A DNA stretch of 64,000 nt. Origin: OLB9 sp041392785. Its GTDB lineage: Bacteria > Bacteroidota > Bacteroidia > Chitinophagales > Saprospiraceae. The notes beneath the pieces were generated by a model. The model made no database searches, was not told where the DNA came from, and saw only the letters and a list, made by a program, of their open reading frames with translations. This document shows positions 44,016 to 52,617 of this stretch, in pieces. Position 1 is the first letter of the stretch; the number at the start of each line of letters is the position of its first letter. Made by a program: the position numbers and the translations under genes. The DNA lies in assembly GCA_041392785.1 (NCBI GenBank), contig JAWKLK010000011.1, forward strand, positions 124,001 to 188,000, read 5' to 3'.

Positions 44016-46448
44016 TTAAAACTCAACTGATAATGTAAGATATCCATGTCTACCAGCTTGAGGATATAAAAAGTTTTCAGTAATGGTATCACCATAGATG
44101 TAAGAATAAGTATAACCATTCGAGCTGTATAACGCATTCCAAATATTCATAATATGTAGTCCGAATGATATTCGACTTCCAGCAATCAGTCTAGGACTCC
44201 ATGTTAGTGATGCATTTTGAAACTGATACGCTGGTAATACTCGTTCATATCTTGAAGTATTATCTAGAAACTGCTTACCAACATATGTCCACTGCCATTG
44301 AAAATGTAAGTTCTGCATGGGCTTATAATGTATTGCCCCTGATGTTACAATATTTGGTGAAAAAGAAATATCTGTATTTTTATACGTTACGGCAACTACA
44401 TCATATCCATTTGTATAATCATATATAATTTCTTTAAATTCAGCAATTTTATTGGTACTCAAACCAATATTATAAGAAAACTGAATAGTTTTATACAATG
44501 CAAACAAAGCACTTGACTCAATGCCTAATCGATAACTTCTGTCAACATTTTGGCGCAAAGAAGCACCTACATCATTCAGGGCACCTGTAAGCACCAATTG
44601 ATCAAAATATTGCATATAATAAGCATTAATGTCTGCTTTCATTTTCGCCGTCTCTAGCTTGTATCCCATTTCATAGTCAATAAGGGTTTCATGTTTAGGC
44701 TTTGCCAATTGATGGCTATCTATAAGGTCGCTTCGCGAAGGTTCTTTCTGGGCTACCGCTACGGAGCCATACCACAGACTCTTATCGTTGATTTTATAAG
44801 AAATGCCCATTTTAGGATTGAAAAATTGTTTTGTATATAATTCTGAGATTTGAATTAAATCATTGTCACTACCTACAATACTATAATCCACAAATCGCCA
44901 TTGTGCATCACCTGAAAATTTCCACTTTTTAAACGATTTTTCGAGTCTAATAAAGGATGAAATATCGATTTTGTCCGCGTCATTAAAATAATAATCTTGG
45001 TTTTCTACATCATTTCCTACTATTTCGCCGTCAATCGAAACCAACCTACCAAAATGGTTACCAAAATATTTATTGGCATGCAAACCTACCTCCATTACAT
45101 TAAAATTTTTCAAACCCCTTGTATAATCTAAAGCTACACCAATCACATCATTTGATATCCATCTTCTGCGCACAAGATCCTGATTTCCTTCAAAAAGACT
45201 GGCGTACTCAGTACCGTCTTGATTAAATTTCTGTTGTTCGTAATATCCGGATCCTTTTCGATAATATACCATACTTTTAAAGGTTGAATTCGGGCTTGGT
45301 GACAAGGTATACATTATTTGAGCATGATTTTGATTAAATCTGTCAATTTGATTGTCATAAGTATAATAATTGTAGGTGCGCCCTGAAGAAAATAAGTTGA
45401 TAGAATCTAATGTTGTCTCATAAATGCTGCCTAAATTATTATAATAATGCGTCGTCTTGGCTTTCAGATCATTATCTACAACACTCTGTGGAACTCCCCA
45501 CCATGATTGATAAGTTTTTTCGCCACCGCTGAGCCACTGGAAGCGCAAAGAAGATTTTTCCCAAAGGTACATTGCTGCTAAATTGCCAGATAATAGGTTA
45601 GAGTATGCTCTGTCAACGTATCCATCGGATTTTATAACACTTAATCTTCCATTGAATCCAAATTTGTTTTGTATCAATCCAGTAGAACCTTGTACTGTGA
45701 GTTTTTTGGTATTAAAGGATCCATAAGTCATCTGCGACCTAAAGGCAGGTTTTGATTCTATGTTTGAAAGATCAATACTTACAGTTCCACCAAAAGCACC
45801 TGTGCCATTTGTGGATGGACCCACGCCGCGTTGAATTTGAATAGATGAAACACTATTAACCAAATCCGGTAAATCCACCCAAAAAACTTGATGTGATTCC
45901 GGTTCATTGAGCGGCATCCCGTTGATGGTGACATTGATTCTGGTCTGGTCAGAACCACGCAAGCGCATGGAAGTGTATCCTATGCCTGCCCCAGCGTCGC
46001 TTGTGGCTATCATTGATGGTGTCGATTGCAATAAATATGGTAAATCTACGGATACATCCATAGATTGAAGTTCTTTTGCAGATATGTCTTTACGCGTAAA
46101 AGGACCTTCCTCTTTTACACGATTAGCAGAGATTTCTATTGTAGAAATTTGGTGTGCCGTCTGGCTCAAGACAATGTGCAGTGGTACTGCCGAATCCGTA
46201 ATGGTAACTTCTTGGGATTCAAAACCGACAAGGTTGCATGAAACTGAAATACTGTCTTTATCTGTCACACGTAGCGTGAATTTTCCAAACTCATCGCATT
46301 CCGCATGGATGCTTCGGTCAGCAGTAAGAAAAACAATAGCAAAAGGCAATGGCTTACCGTCAATATCCGTCACCAAACCAGAAAGCATCTGACTTTGTGC
46401 CAATTGTAGTACAAAAAGAAACAAAAGAGTGAAGAAAATCTTAGACAT
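44016..46448 (-). CDS. TonB-dependent outer-membrane receptor, probably for thiamine compounds
   Basis: An 810-residue protein: signal peptide, carboxypeptidase-regulatory-like domain (about 20-105), plug domain (about 120-230, MRLRGSDQTRINVTINGMPL) and a 22-strand barrel ending LTLSVEF. The TPP riboswitch in its leader is the key evidence for substrate: Bacteroidota use such receptors to import thiamine or its phosphates across the outer membrane. No inner-membrane thiamine transporter gene is adjacent. Confidence 0.9.
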   Translation of the reverse strand: MSKIFFTLLFLFVLQLAQSQMLSGLVTDIDGKPLPFAIVFLTADRSIHAECDEFGKFTLRVTDKDSISVSCNLVGFESQEVTITDSAVPLHIVLSQTAHQISTIEISANRVKEEGPFTRKDISAKELQSMDVSVDLPYLLQSTPSMIATSDAGAGIGYTSMRLRGSDQTRINVTINGMPLNEPESHQVFWVDLPDLVNSVSSIQIQRGVGPSTNGTGAFGGTVSIDLSNIESKPAFRSQMTYGSFNTKKLTVQGSTGLIQNKFGFNGRLSVIKSDGYVDRAYSNLLSGNLAAMYLWEKSSLRFQWLSGGEKTYQSWWGVPQSVVDNDLKAKTTHYYNNLGSIYETTLDSINLFSSGRTYNYYTYDNQIDRFNQNHAQIMYTLSPSPNSTFKSMVYYRKGSGYYEQQKFNQDGTEYASLFEGNQDLVRRRWISNDVIGVALDYTRGLKNFNVMEVGLHANKYFGNHFGRLVSIDGEIVGNDVENQDYYFNDADKIDISSFIRLEKSFKKWKFSGDAQWRFVDYSIVGSDNDLIQISELYTKQFFNPKMGISYKINDKSLWYGSVAVAQKEPSRSDLIDSHQLAKPKHETLIDYEMGYKLETAKMKADINAYYMQYFDQLVLTGALNDVGASLRQNVDRSYRLGIESSALFALYKTIQFSYNIGLSTNKIAEFKEIIYDYTNGYDVVAVTYKNTDISFSPNIVTSGAIHYKPMQNLHFQWQWTYVGKQFLDNTSRYERVLPAYQFQNASLTWSPRLIAGSRISFGLHIMNIWNALYSSNGYTYSYIYGDTITENFLYPQAGRHGYLTLSVEF

Positions 46449-46499
46449 TTATTCATTTTTATAATTTGAAAAAATGCCCAAAAGAGGATCTAAAATAAA

Positions 46500-46586
46500 C
46501 CAAAAACATCCCTTCTCAGCATTATCTGAGCAGGTTCAACGGGTATATTCTCAGCCTTCATCGTAGTGAAAGCACCCCAAATGGAC
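46500..46586 (-). ncRNA. TPP riboswitch (THI element)
   Basis: On the minus strand the leader has GGGGTGC, the conserved GGCTGAGA, then ATACCCG, GAACCTG, TCAGATAATGCTGAG and AAGGGA in the correct order: the pyrimidine-sensor and pyrophosphate-sensor arms of the THI element. It lies about 52 bp upstream of the receptor start codon. Binding of thiamine pyrophosphate should lower receptor expression. Confidence 0.97.
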
Positions 46587-47028
46587 ACGTAAAATTAAGA
46601 AAATAATATCATTCCGAAATAAAAATACCGATTTAACTTAAGAACAGCATTAGAGATTCACTGTAAGGATATTCTATTTTATATCCATTTGTGTACTCAT
46701 TTTTCTTCCATCAACGTGGATATTTACTACTCCTGCGAAATATAATTTCCGAGTACTATAGCTATTTTGAATAATTTCCCTTCTCAACAAGTCTACTGGT
46801 GAATGTTAGTTTATCCAAATTTTACATTTGGATTGGAAGTGAGAAGTACAATTACTTTAAATAGACAGCTTAGATATTTAAAGTTTGATAAACAAAAAAT
46901 TAGTTGGTCAATCTCCAGAATTAACAAATATTACCCAAGAAAGACTTTTTTAAGTATAACTTGGGTTTAAGAAATACGGCAAAAGTCTGTTATTTTGCCG
47001 TGATTTCAACGTCAACGAATTAAAAATA
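46587..47028. other. Gene-free stretch with a possible gene remnant
   Basis: No intact gene is seen in about 440 bp. On the minus strand a 40-codon frame ending at 46674 reads KLYFAGVVNIHVDGRKMSTQ and resembles the end of an exported protein sorting domain. It has no start and no upstream domain, so it may be a decayed fragment. The rest is AT-rich. Confidence 0.35.
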
Positions 47029-47772
47029 TCACAAAGTAATACCGCCATCAACACTAATCGTTGCACCATTAATATAATCTGCGGCAGATGATGCAAGAAA
47101 TGCATTCACATTCGCTATATCTTCAGGTGTACCTAATCGCTGTAATGGTACTTTGGACCGCATTTTTTCCAATACATCTTCTGGCATTGCATTCAAAATT
47201 TCAGTATGGATAAACCCAGGAGCAACAGCATTTGCATGGACACCTTTTCTTCCCAATTCCTTTGCCCATGTCTGAGTCATAGCGATAACACCAGCTTTTG
47301 CTGCTGCATAATTTGTCTGACCGAAATTGCCATACAGACCTACCACAGAAGAAATACTAATGATACGTCCAAAACCATTTTGTACCATATATGGTGCTAT
47401 GACTCGGGTACAATTATACACACCTGAAAGATTGATATCAATTACTTGTTGCCATTGCTCATCCGACATTTTCAACAAAGTCGCATCTCTGGTAATACCG
47501 GCATTATTTACAAGGATATCGATACGTCCAAAGTTTTTTATGACCTCATCGGCAGCAGACTGAACGGAAACTTTATCCGAAGTATTTACTTGATAAAATT
47601 CTGTTTTAACGCCTAATTCACTCAATTCCGCTACTAGTGCTTCTCCTCGCTCAGTATTAATATCCCAATTAATTACAATTGCTCCTTCCTGTGCAAATTT
47701 CATCATTGTAGCCTTTCCCAGTCCTGCAGAACCACCTGTAACGATTGCTACCTTTCCCTCTAATGATTTCAT
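47029..47772 (-). CDS. SDR-family 3-oxoacyl reductase (FabG-like)
   Basis: A 247-residue Rossmann enzyme. It has the cofactor motif TGGSAGLGKA at about 12-21, NNAGITRDATLLKM near 88, and the catalytic Ser and Tyr-x-x-x-Lys in SSVVGLYGNFGQTNYAAAKA at about 140-158. It reduces 3-oxoacyl groups, or oxidises 3-hydroxyacyl groups. It is the last gene of the left arm of the acyl regulon, 3 bp after a hydrolase gene, so a beta-oxidation-like or hydroxyacyl role is likely. Confidence 0.9.
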   Translation of the reverse strand: MKSLEGKVAIVTGGSAGLGKATMMKFAQEGAIVINWDINTERGEALVAELSELGVKTEFYQVNTSDKVSVQSAADEVIKNFGRIDILVNNAGITRDATLLKMSDEQWQQVIDINLSGVYNCTRVIAPYMVQNGFGRIISISSVVGLYGNFGQTNYAAAKAGVIAMTQTWAKELGRKGVHANAVAPGFIHTEILNAMPEDVLEKMRSKVPLQRLGTPEDIANVNAFLASSAADYINGATISVDGGITL

Positions 47773-47775
47773 ATT

Positions 47776-48723
47776 TTATTTATTTAAAAATTTTATTATT
47801 TCATTATTTACAATTTCTGCTCCTTCCCATTGAGCAAAATGACCGCATTCAGGCACCATGACAAGTTTGCTGTTTTTAATATGTGCGTGTCCAAAGTTTG
47901 CAACTTCATCTACCTTCATCGTTGGATGTAGGAATTTATTTTGAATTAATGCTTCCTTTTCTCCAAAGAAAATTAAGGTACTTTTGTCAATCAACGACAA
48001 ATCCTGCCATACTGGTTGGTCCAACATTGCCATAACACATTTTGGTATCATTTGACAATAATTATCAAAATGTGGTTTGCTTTCTAGGGCAATTCTATCT
48101 TGCACCATAAATTTTGCATCTTCTGGAAATTTTACAAAATTTATCGAAAAATTAAAATTTGTACGCTGATGAGACGTATTTTTTACTGCTTCAGATGTTA
48201 CATTCTTTTCGAAAAATGCTCTTTCTTCCGTATTAAATTTCTCAAAACCAGCTGGTGAAATGAGCACAAGATTATTAAAATTATTTTTGTGTTTTAGAGC
48301 CATTTTCATCGCAATCTGTCCACCCATAGAATGACCTACCACAGTTACATTTTTTAAACCCAATTTTAGAATTAATTCATCCATTTTTGCAGCATACCAA
48401 TCTATATTGTATGGATAATCCCCATGTTGAGACTGTCCATAACCTGGTAAATCCATGGCAATACAACGATAATTATCTCTAAGCACTTCAATATTTTTTT
48501 TCCACGCAGCTGCATAACTTCCCAGCCCATGAATAAATAATAGTGTTTGATCTCCTTTGCCTTTATCTACATAAGCAATCTTAAGATTTTCATCAAGCGT
48601 AATCATCTTATCGGGATAAGGAAATTGATTGCCAGTAATTTCTACAGTTTGACTCTTGGAAGTACTACAGGAAGTTGTGATGATCAAAATTATTGCAAAT
48701 AATATTTGAAAATTGCGATACAT
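47776..48723 (-). CDS. Exported alpha/beta hydrolase (lipoprotein)
   Basis: About 315 residues from ATG 48723 (MYRNFQIL); the longer frame would overlap the thiolase gene. The signal sequence ends in a lipobox TTSCST. The hydrolase fold has the oxyanion HGLGSYAAAW, the nucleophile Ser in GHSMGGQIA, and a late His in ECGHFAQWEG. It is clearly related to the hydrolase at 62132: both have SY-AWKKNI-VL followed by YRCIA-DLPG-G. A lipid-anchored esterase acting on the imported substrate is likely. Confidence 0.85.
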   Translation of the reverse strand: MYRNFQILFAIILIITTSCSTSKSQTVEITGNQFPYPDKMITLDENLKIAYVDKGKGDQTLLFIHGLGSYAAAWKKNIEVLRDNYRCIAMDLPGYGQSQHGDYPYNIDWYAAKMDELILKLGLKNVTVVGHSMGGQIAMKMALKHKNNFNNLVLISPAGFEKFNTEERAFFEKNVTSEAVKNTSHQRTNFNFSINFVKFPEDAKFMVQDRIALESKPHFDNYCQMIPKCVMAMLDQPVWQDLSLIDKSTLIFFGEKEALIQNKFLHPTMKVDEVANFGHAHIKNSKLVMVPECGHFAQWEGAEIVNNEIIKFLNK

Positions 48724-48727
48724 AAAC

Positions 48728-49915
48728 CTATGCCTTTTTGAGAATTGAAACAATATTGGATGCGCCTGATCCGCCTATATTTAGTATGAGTCCGTTTGTT
48801 GCATTGTTGACTTGATAACCGATAGCTTCTCCACACAATTGTTTGTACACCATGACATGCATAGATGCTCCTGTAGCGCCAACAGGATGTCCTTTGGATT
48901 TCAAGCCACCAGATGGATTTACTACCAATCTACCACCTTTACTGACTTCATTCGACGCAACAATATCCATTTCTCTACCTGGACTACATAAACCTATTGC
49001 ACTGTAACTCAACAACTCTGTAATTGTGAAACAATCATGTACTTCAGCAACCTGAATATCATTGATGCTCATACCTGCCTTTTGCAATGCCCGTTCACAC
49101 GCTACTGACGCACCTTCCAAAAAGTGGTTTGATTTCTTACTATTTACAATATCCAAATAATCAGCGGCTTCGTCAATAGCTGCAATTTCAACTGCTTTAT
49201 CGCTATTTTTTACCATCTTTTTATTGGTAATAACCATCGCAGCAGCTCCATCCGAAATAAGTGAACAATCATGCAATCTAAGAGGATATGCCACCATTGG
49301 GTTTTTTTCTTCAGGCAAATTCAAAATTTCTTCTGGCGATCTTAATTTCTGAATATGTGCAAGTGGATTTTCCGCACCAAAATTATAAGCCTTGGCTGAG
49401 ATATGTGCTAAAGTTGTTCTTAACGTTTCTTCATTTACGTCATATTTTTTCATCCAACCTTTTGCAAATTCCGCAAATAATCCAGGAAAGGTATAGTTTT
49501 GGCTTCCCTCTTTTTGCCAGTAAGATGCCTTGGCCAAAGCTTTAGTGACATCTTTTGTGTCAAGTGAATTCATTTTTTCTATTCCTACTACCAAAGCAGT
49601 ATTTATCATTCCTGATCCAATAGCCATGACGGCCATGTGCGCTGCAGATGCTCCAGAAGCACACGCATTTTCCAATCGATACATGGGTTTATGCCTTAAC
49701 TCAGGCATGATGTTGACACCATAAGGCGCAAGATGTTCTTGATTATTGAAACTTCCACCACTATAATTTCCAATAAAAACGGCATCAATGTCCTTTGTTT
49801 CTATTTGTGCATCTAGTATGGCACCTTTGGCTGCTTCTTCATATAAAGTGTACAAATTATGGTCATCCAATCTTCCAAACTTTGTATTATAACCACCGAT
49901 AATATATGTATTCAT
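48728..49915 (-). CDS. Thiolase-family acyl-CoA C-acyltransferase (SCP-x-like)
   Basis: A 395-residue thiolase with the acyl-accepting Cys in ENACASGASA at about 85, a His in VAEVHDCFTITE near 290 and the base motif KGHPVGATGASM near 340. The lack of a second Cys near GG-SGAS suggests the SCP-x/archaeal-type branch, whose members often cleave branched or cyclic beta-ketoacyl-CoA. It is followed 4 bp later by the exported hydrolase. Confidence 0.88.
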   Translation of the reverse strand: MNTYIIGGYNTKFGRLDDHNLYTLYEEAAKGAILDAQIETKDIDAVFIGNYSGGSFNNQEHLAPYGVNIMPELRHKPMYRLENACASGASAAHMAVMAIGSGMINTALVVGIEKMNSLDTKDVTKALAKASYWQKEGSQNYTFPGLFAEFAKGWMKKYDVNEETLRTTLAHISAKAYNFGAENPLAHIQKLRSPEEILNLPEEKNPMVAYPLRLHDCSLISDGAAAMVITNKKMVKNSDKAVEIAAIDEAADYLDIVNSKKSNHFLEGASVACERALQKAGMSINDIQVAEVHDCFTITELLSYSAIGLCSPGREMDIVASNEVSKGGRLVVNPSGGLKSKGHPVGATGASMHVMVYKQLCGEAIGYQVNNATNGLILNIGGSGASNIVSILKKA

Positions 49916-50111
49916 CTGTTTATTTTTATTTGTTTTTAATGGTCAGATGGAATCTTTGATAAAAAATAATCATTGTAGTTTGTGTAAAATAAACCTCGAT
50001 TATTTTTTATGTCGATTTCATGTGTTTATATTTATTTTTGTTTTAAAGACCTCATGGAATCCACATGATTTAATCATTTTGGTTTGTGTTGTTTGCATCA
50101 TGGGGATTTCA

Positions 50112-50951
50112 TCATTTCAAAAATTCATCAATTGCTATTTTAATGGCACTGGCTCCATCTCCAAATAACATAGTAAGGTGATTACCAGGCACTTCTATGT
50201 AGGTGCAATTTTTCATTAAGTTTACTGTTTCCATAGCATTTTCCCTTGGCAATATTGCGCCTTTTTCCGTGTACATGCCGGGTGCATTGATCAAAATTGA
50301 TGGTTGGGACACGCCACTGATATATTCTAACCACTTGATACCGATTGTAAAAACATCTGTCACTGCTTCTGTTATATGTTGAAGATTTGATTTGGTTTTT
50401 ACAGTATTTTCGTCTATGACTTGGACATCTGCCCGATAATAATTCTCCACATCTTTGTCCCAGTGTCCCATTAAGTATGGAGCATTTTTGATAGAGTTAA
50501 AATAATCATCCAAATTGACCCATTGCTTATTAAGTCTGGCCATAGATGGGGCAATCATATCTTTCGTATCAGGATGCATTCTCGCGGCAGCATCTATGAG
50601 AATTAATTTTTCGACTCGTTCTGGATGGTGAAACGCAATGTAAATACTCAGAAGGGCACCAAAACTATGGCCGCCTAAGATTGCTTTTTTAATATTTAAA
50701 TTATCCATAAACCCAATGATATCCTTAGCATGATCTTGCATACTATATCCTATATCTGGTTTGTCGCTTTCTCCACGTCCGCGTAGGTCTATGACATATA
50801 AATGATGCTCCAAACCATCGTTCAAAATACCACCAAACGAGTGCGCATTTGCCGTGAGTCCGTGCATCAATATCACTGGATGTTCAATACCATTACTTTC
50901 GAGATAATGCAATCTAATATCGTTGGTCGTAATAAATTTTGACTCGAACAT
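50112..50951 (-). CDS. Cytosolic alpha/beta hydrolase
   Basis: A 279-residue protein without a signal peptide. It has MHGLTANAHSFGG (oxyanion region) at about 29-41, DLRGRGESDKPDIGYS, the nucleophile Ser in GGHSFGALLS at about 95, and a late His in PGNHLTMLF. The family includes lactonases, C-C hydrolases and esterases. It lies between the CoA ligase (45 bp) and thiolase genes of the left arm. Confidence 0.85.
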   Translation of the reverse strand: MFESKFITTNDIRLHYLESNGIEHPVILMHGLTANAHSFGGILNDGLEHHLYVIDLRGRGESDKPDIGYSMQDHAKDIIGFMDNLNIKKAILGGHSFGALLSIYIAFHHPERVEKLILIDAAARMHPDTKDMIAPSMARLNKQWVNLDDYFNSIKNAPYLMGHWDKDVENYYRADVQVIDENTVKTKSNLQHITEAVTDVFTIGIKWLEYISGVSQPSILINAPGMYTEKGAILPRENAMETVNLMKNCTYIEVPGNHLTMLFGDGASAIKIAIDEFLK

Positions 50952-50996
50952 GTGCTTTTTTTATTTAAAGTTTTAGGTTTTTACCAACGAAAATAA

Positions 50997-52526
50997 TTAA
51001 TTTTTGGTTTTATATTTGCTATTGTATAAATCTCTAAGCTCCATCTTTAAAACCTTGCCAGCTACGTTTCTTGGTAATTCTTCAAGGATCATGATATCAG
51101 AAACTTTATGAAATCTAGCTTCGACATTTTCATTTATCCAAGACTTGATGTCGTCTGTTATTACTGAATATCCTTTCTTCAAAACGATGGCTGCAACTGG
51201 TGTCTCGCCCCATTGAGCATCTTCGACACCAAAAACTGCAACTTCTAGGACTGCATCATTTTTTATGATAACCTTTTCGATATCATTGGGATACACATTG
51301 ACACTTCCACTTATGATCATATCTTTCTTACGATCTACAAGATACAAAAAACCATCTGCATCTCTATATCCTAAATCGCCAGTGAACAACCAGCCATTTT
51401 TGATAGTTTGCTCTGTGCGCACTGTATCTTTATAATATCCTTGCATCAGGATTGGACCACGACCCACAATTTCTCCAATTTCATTATCATTCAAATCATT
51501 ACCCAATTCGTCCACGATGCGCATGTCAAAAAATGGTGGTGGCTTACCGACAGACCCAGTCTTTTTATGGAAGTCATTCTTATCCAAAATAGTTATAAAT
51601 CCTTCTGTCAGTCCGTACAATTCATAAAACACATTTGGAATCCGATCATTTAATGCGTTTTTGTGCTTTGCATTAAGAGGTGCACCTACCGAAAGAATAC
51701 ACTCCAAAGATGGAATATGTTGACTAGTAAATGTATCATATTGTAACGCCGCAATTATCTGCGAAGGCACCAAAATAGTATGCGTCACTTCATATTTTTT
51801 TATATCTTTTAATACGTTTTGAGCATCAAATGATTTATGAAGTATAAAGGTACCACCATGAAACATAACAGGCATGGTAGTTAGAAAAGATCCATTAAAT
51901 ATAATGGAACCAGAATGTAGCACAACACTCTCTGGAGTCATCCTGAAATAACTTCCAAACAGTGCCATATAGTAGGACCTAATACGATGAGAGTGCATGA
52001 TACCCTTAGGTTGCCCTGTAGTACCACTGCTATAGATAATATTAAATAAGTCTTCTGGATCCATAGATGGCATGTCTGGTTCATCTACAGAAGAAGCTTG
52101 TTTTTCTGTATAAAAGTCGGTATAATGGTGAGTACCACCTATTACCCAAAAATCACTTTTCTTAATTTTTAGTTGTTCAATAATAGGTGTAATGTAGTGC
52201 TCATTATCATAGGTTGTAATCAGCAAAGCCGTATCTGCATTGTTGATTTGATTCACCAACCCTTTGCCGCGGAGCAAAGGACTTAGTGGAACAATAACAG
52301 CACCTATCTTTGATATTGCCCAATATAATTCCCATAATTCTCTACAGTTTTGCAAAAGCAAAGTCACTTTATCACCTTTTCTTACACCATTTCTAAGAAG
52401 TGCATTTGCTATTTGGTTGACACTTTCATTGAGTTGAAGGTAATTCAACTCGTCTCCACCACACACAAATGCAAGGTGCGTACTTTTGTATTTTGCGTGA
52501 TGGCTGAGGACTTGCCCTATATTCAT
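50997..52526 (-). CDS. AMP-forming acyl-CoA ligase
   Basis: A 509-residue ANL enzyme. It has the P-loop-like IIYSSGTTGQPKGIMHSH at about 163-180, the ELYGLTEGF motif near 300, GWLFTGDLGYRDADGFLYL, and the hinge KDMIISGSVNVYPNDIEKV at about 405-425. The catalytic Lys lies in RNVAGKVLKMEL near the end. It activates a carboxylic acid to its CoA ester. A perfect 18-bp hairpin lies just before it, between it and the receptor gene. Confidence 0.92.
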   Translation of the reverse strand: MNIGQVLSHHAKYKSTHLAFVCGGDELNYLQLNESVNQIANALLRNGVRKGDKVTLLLQNCRELWELYWAISKIGAVIVPLSPLLRGKGLVNQINNADTALLITTYDNEHYITPIIEQLKIKKSDFWVIGGTHHYTDFYTEKQASSVDEPDMPSMDPEDLFNIIYSSGTTGQPKGIMHSHRIRSYYMALFGSYFRMTPESVVLHSGSIIFNGSFLTTMPVMFHGGTFILHKSFDAQNVLKDIKKYEVTHTILVPSQIIAALQYDTFTSQHIPSLECILSVGAPLNAKHKNALNDRIPNVFYELYGLTEGFITILDKNDFHKKTGSVGKPPPFFDMRIVDELGNDLNDNEIGEIVGRGPILMQGYYKDTVRTEQTIKNGWLFTGDLGYRDADGFLYLVDRKKDMIISGSVNVYPNDIEKVIIKNDAVLEVAVFGVEDAQWGETPVAAIVLKKGYSVITDDIKSWINENVEARFHKVSDIMILEELPRNVAGKVLKMELRDLYNSKYKTKN

Positions 52527-52543
52527 ATTTAAATTATAGATTG

Positions 52544-52605
52544 AAAATGAACTGTCTAAAAATGTCTCTTATAATTAAAACCTATGGTTTTAGACAGTTC
52601 ATTTT
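52544..52605 (-). terminator. Intra-operon hairpin between receptor and CoA ligase genes
   Basis: AAAATGAACTGTCTAAAA (52544-52561) is the exact complement of 52588-52605, an 18-bp stem with a 26-base loop. On the minus strand it starts 13 bp after the receptor stop and ends 17 bp before the ligase start, with TTTTC at the end. It could end or attenuate transcription and let the receptor be made in excess. Confidence 0.75.
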
Positions 52606-52617
52606 TTTAAATAGTGA

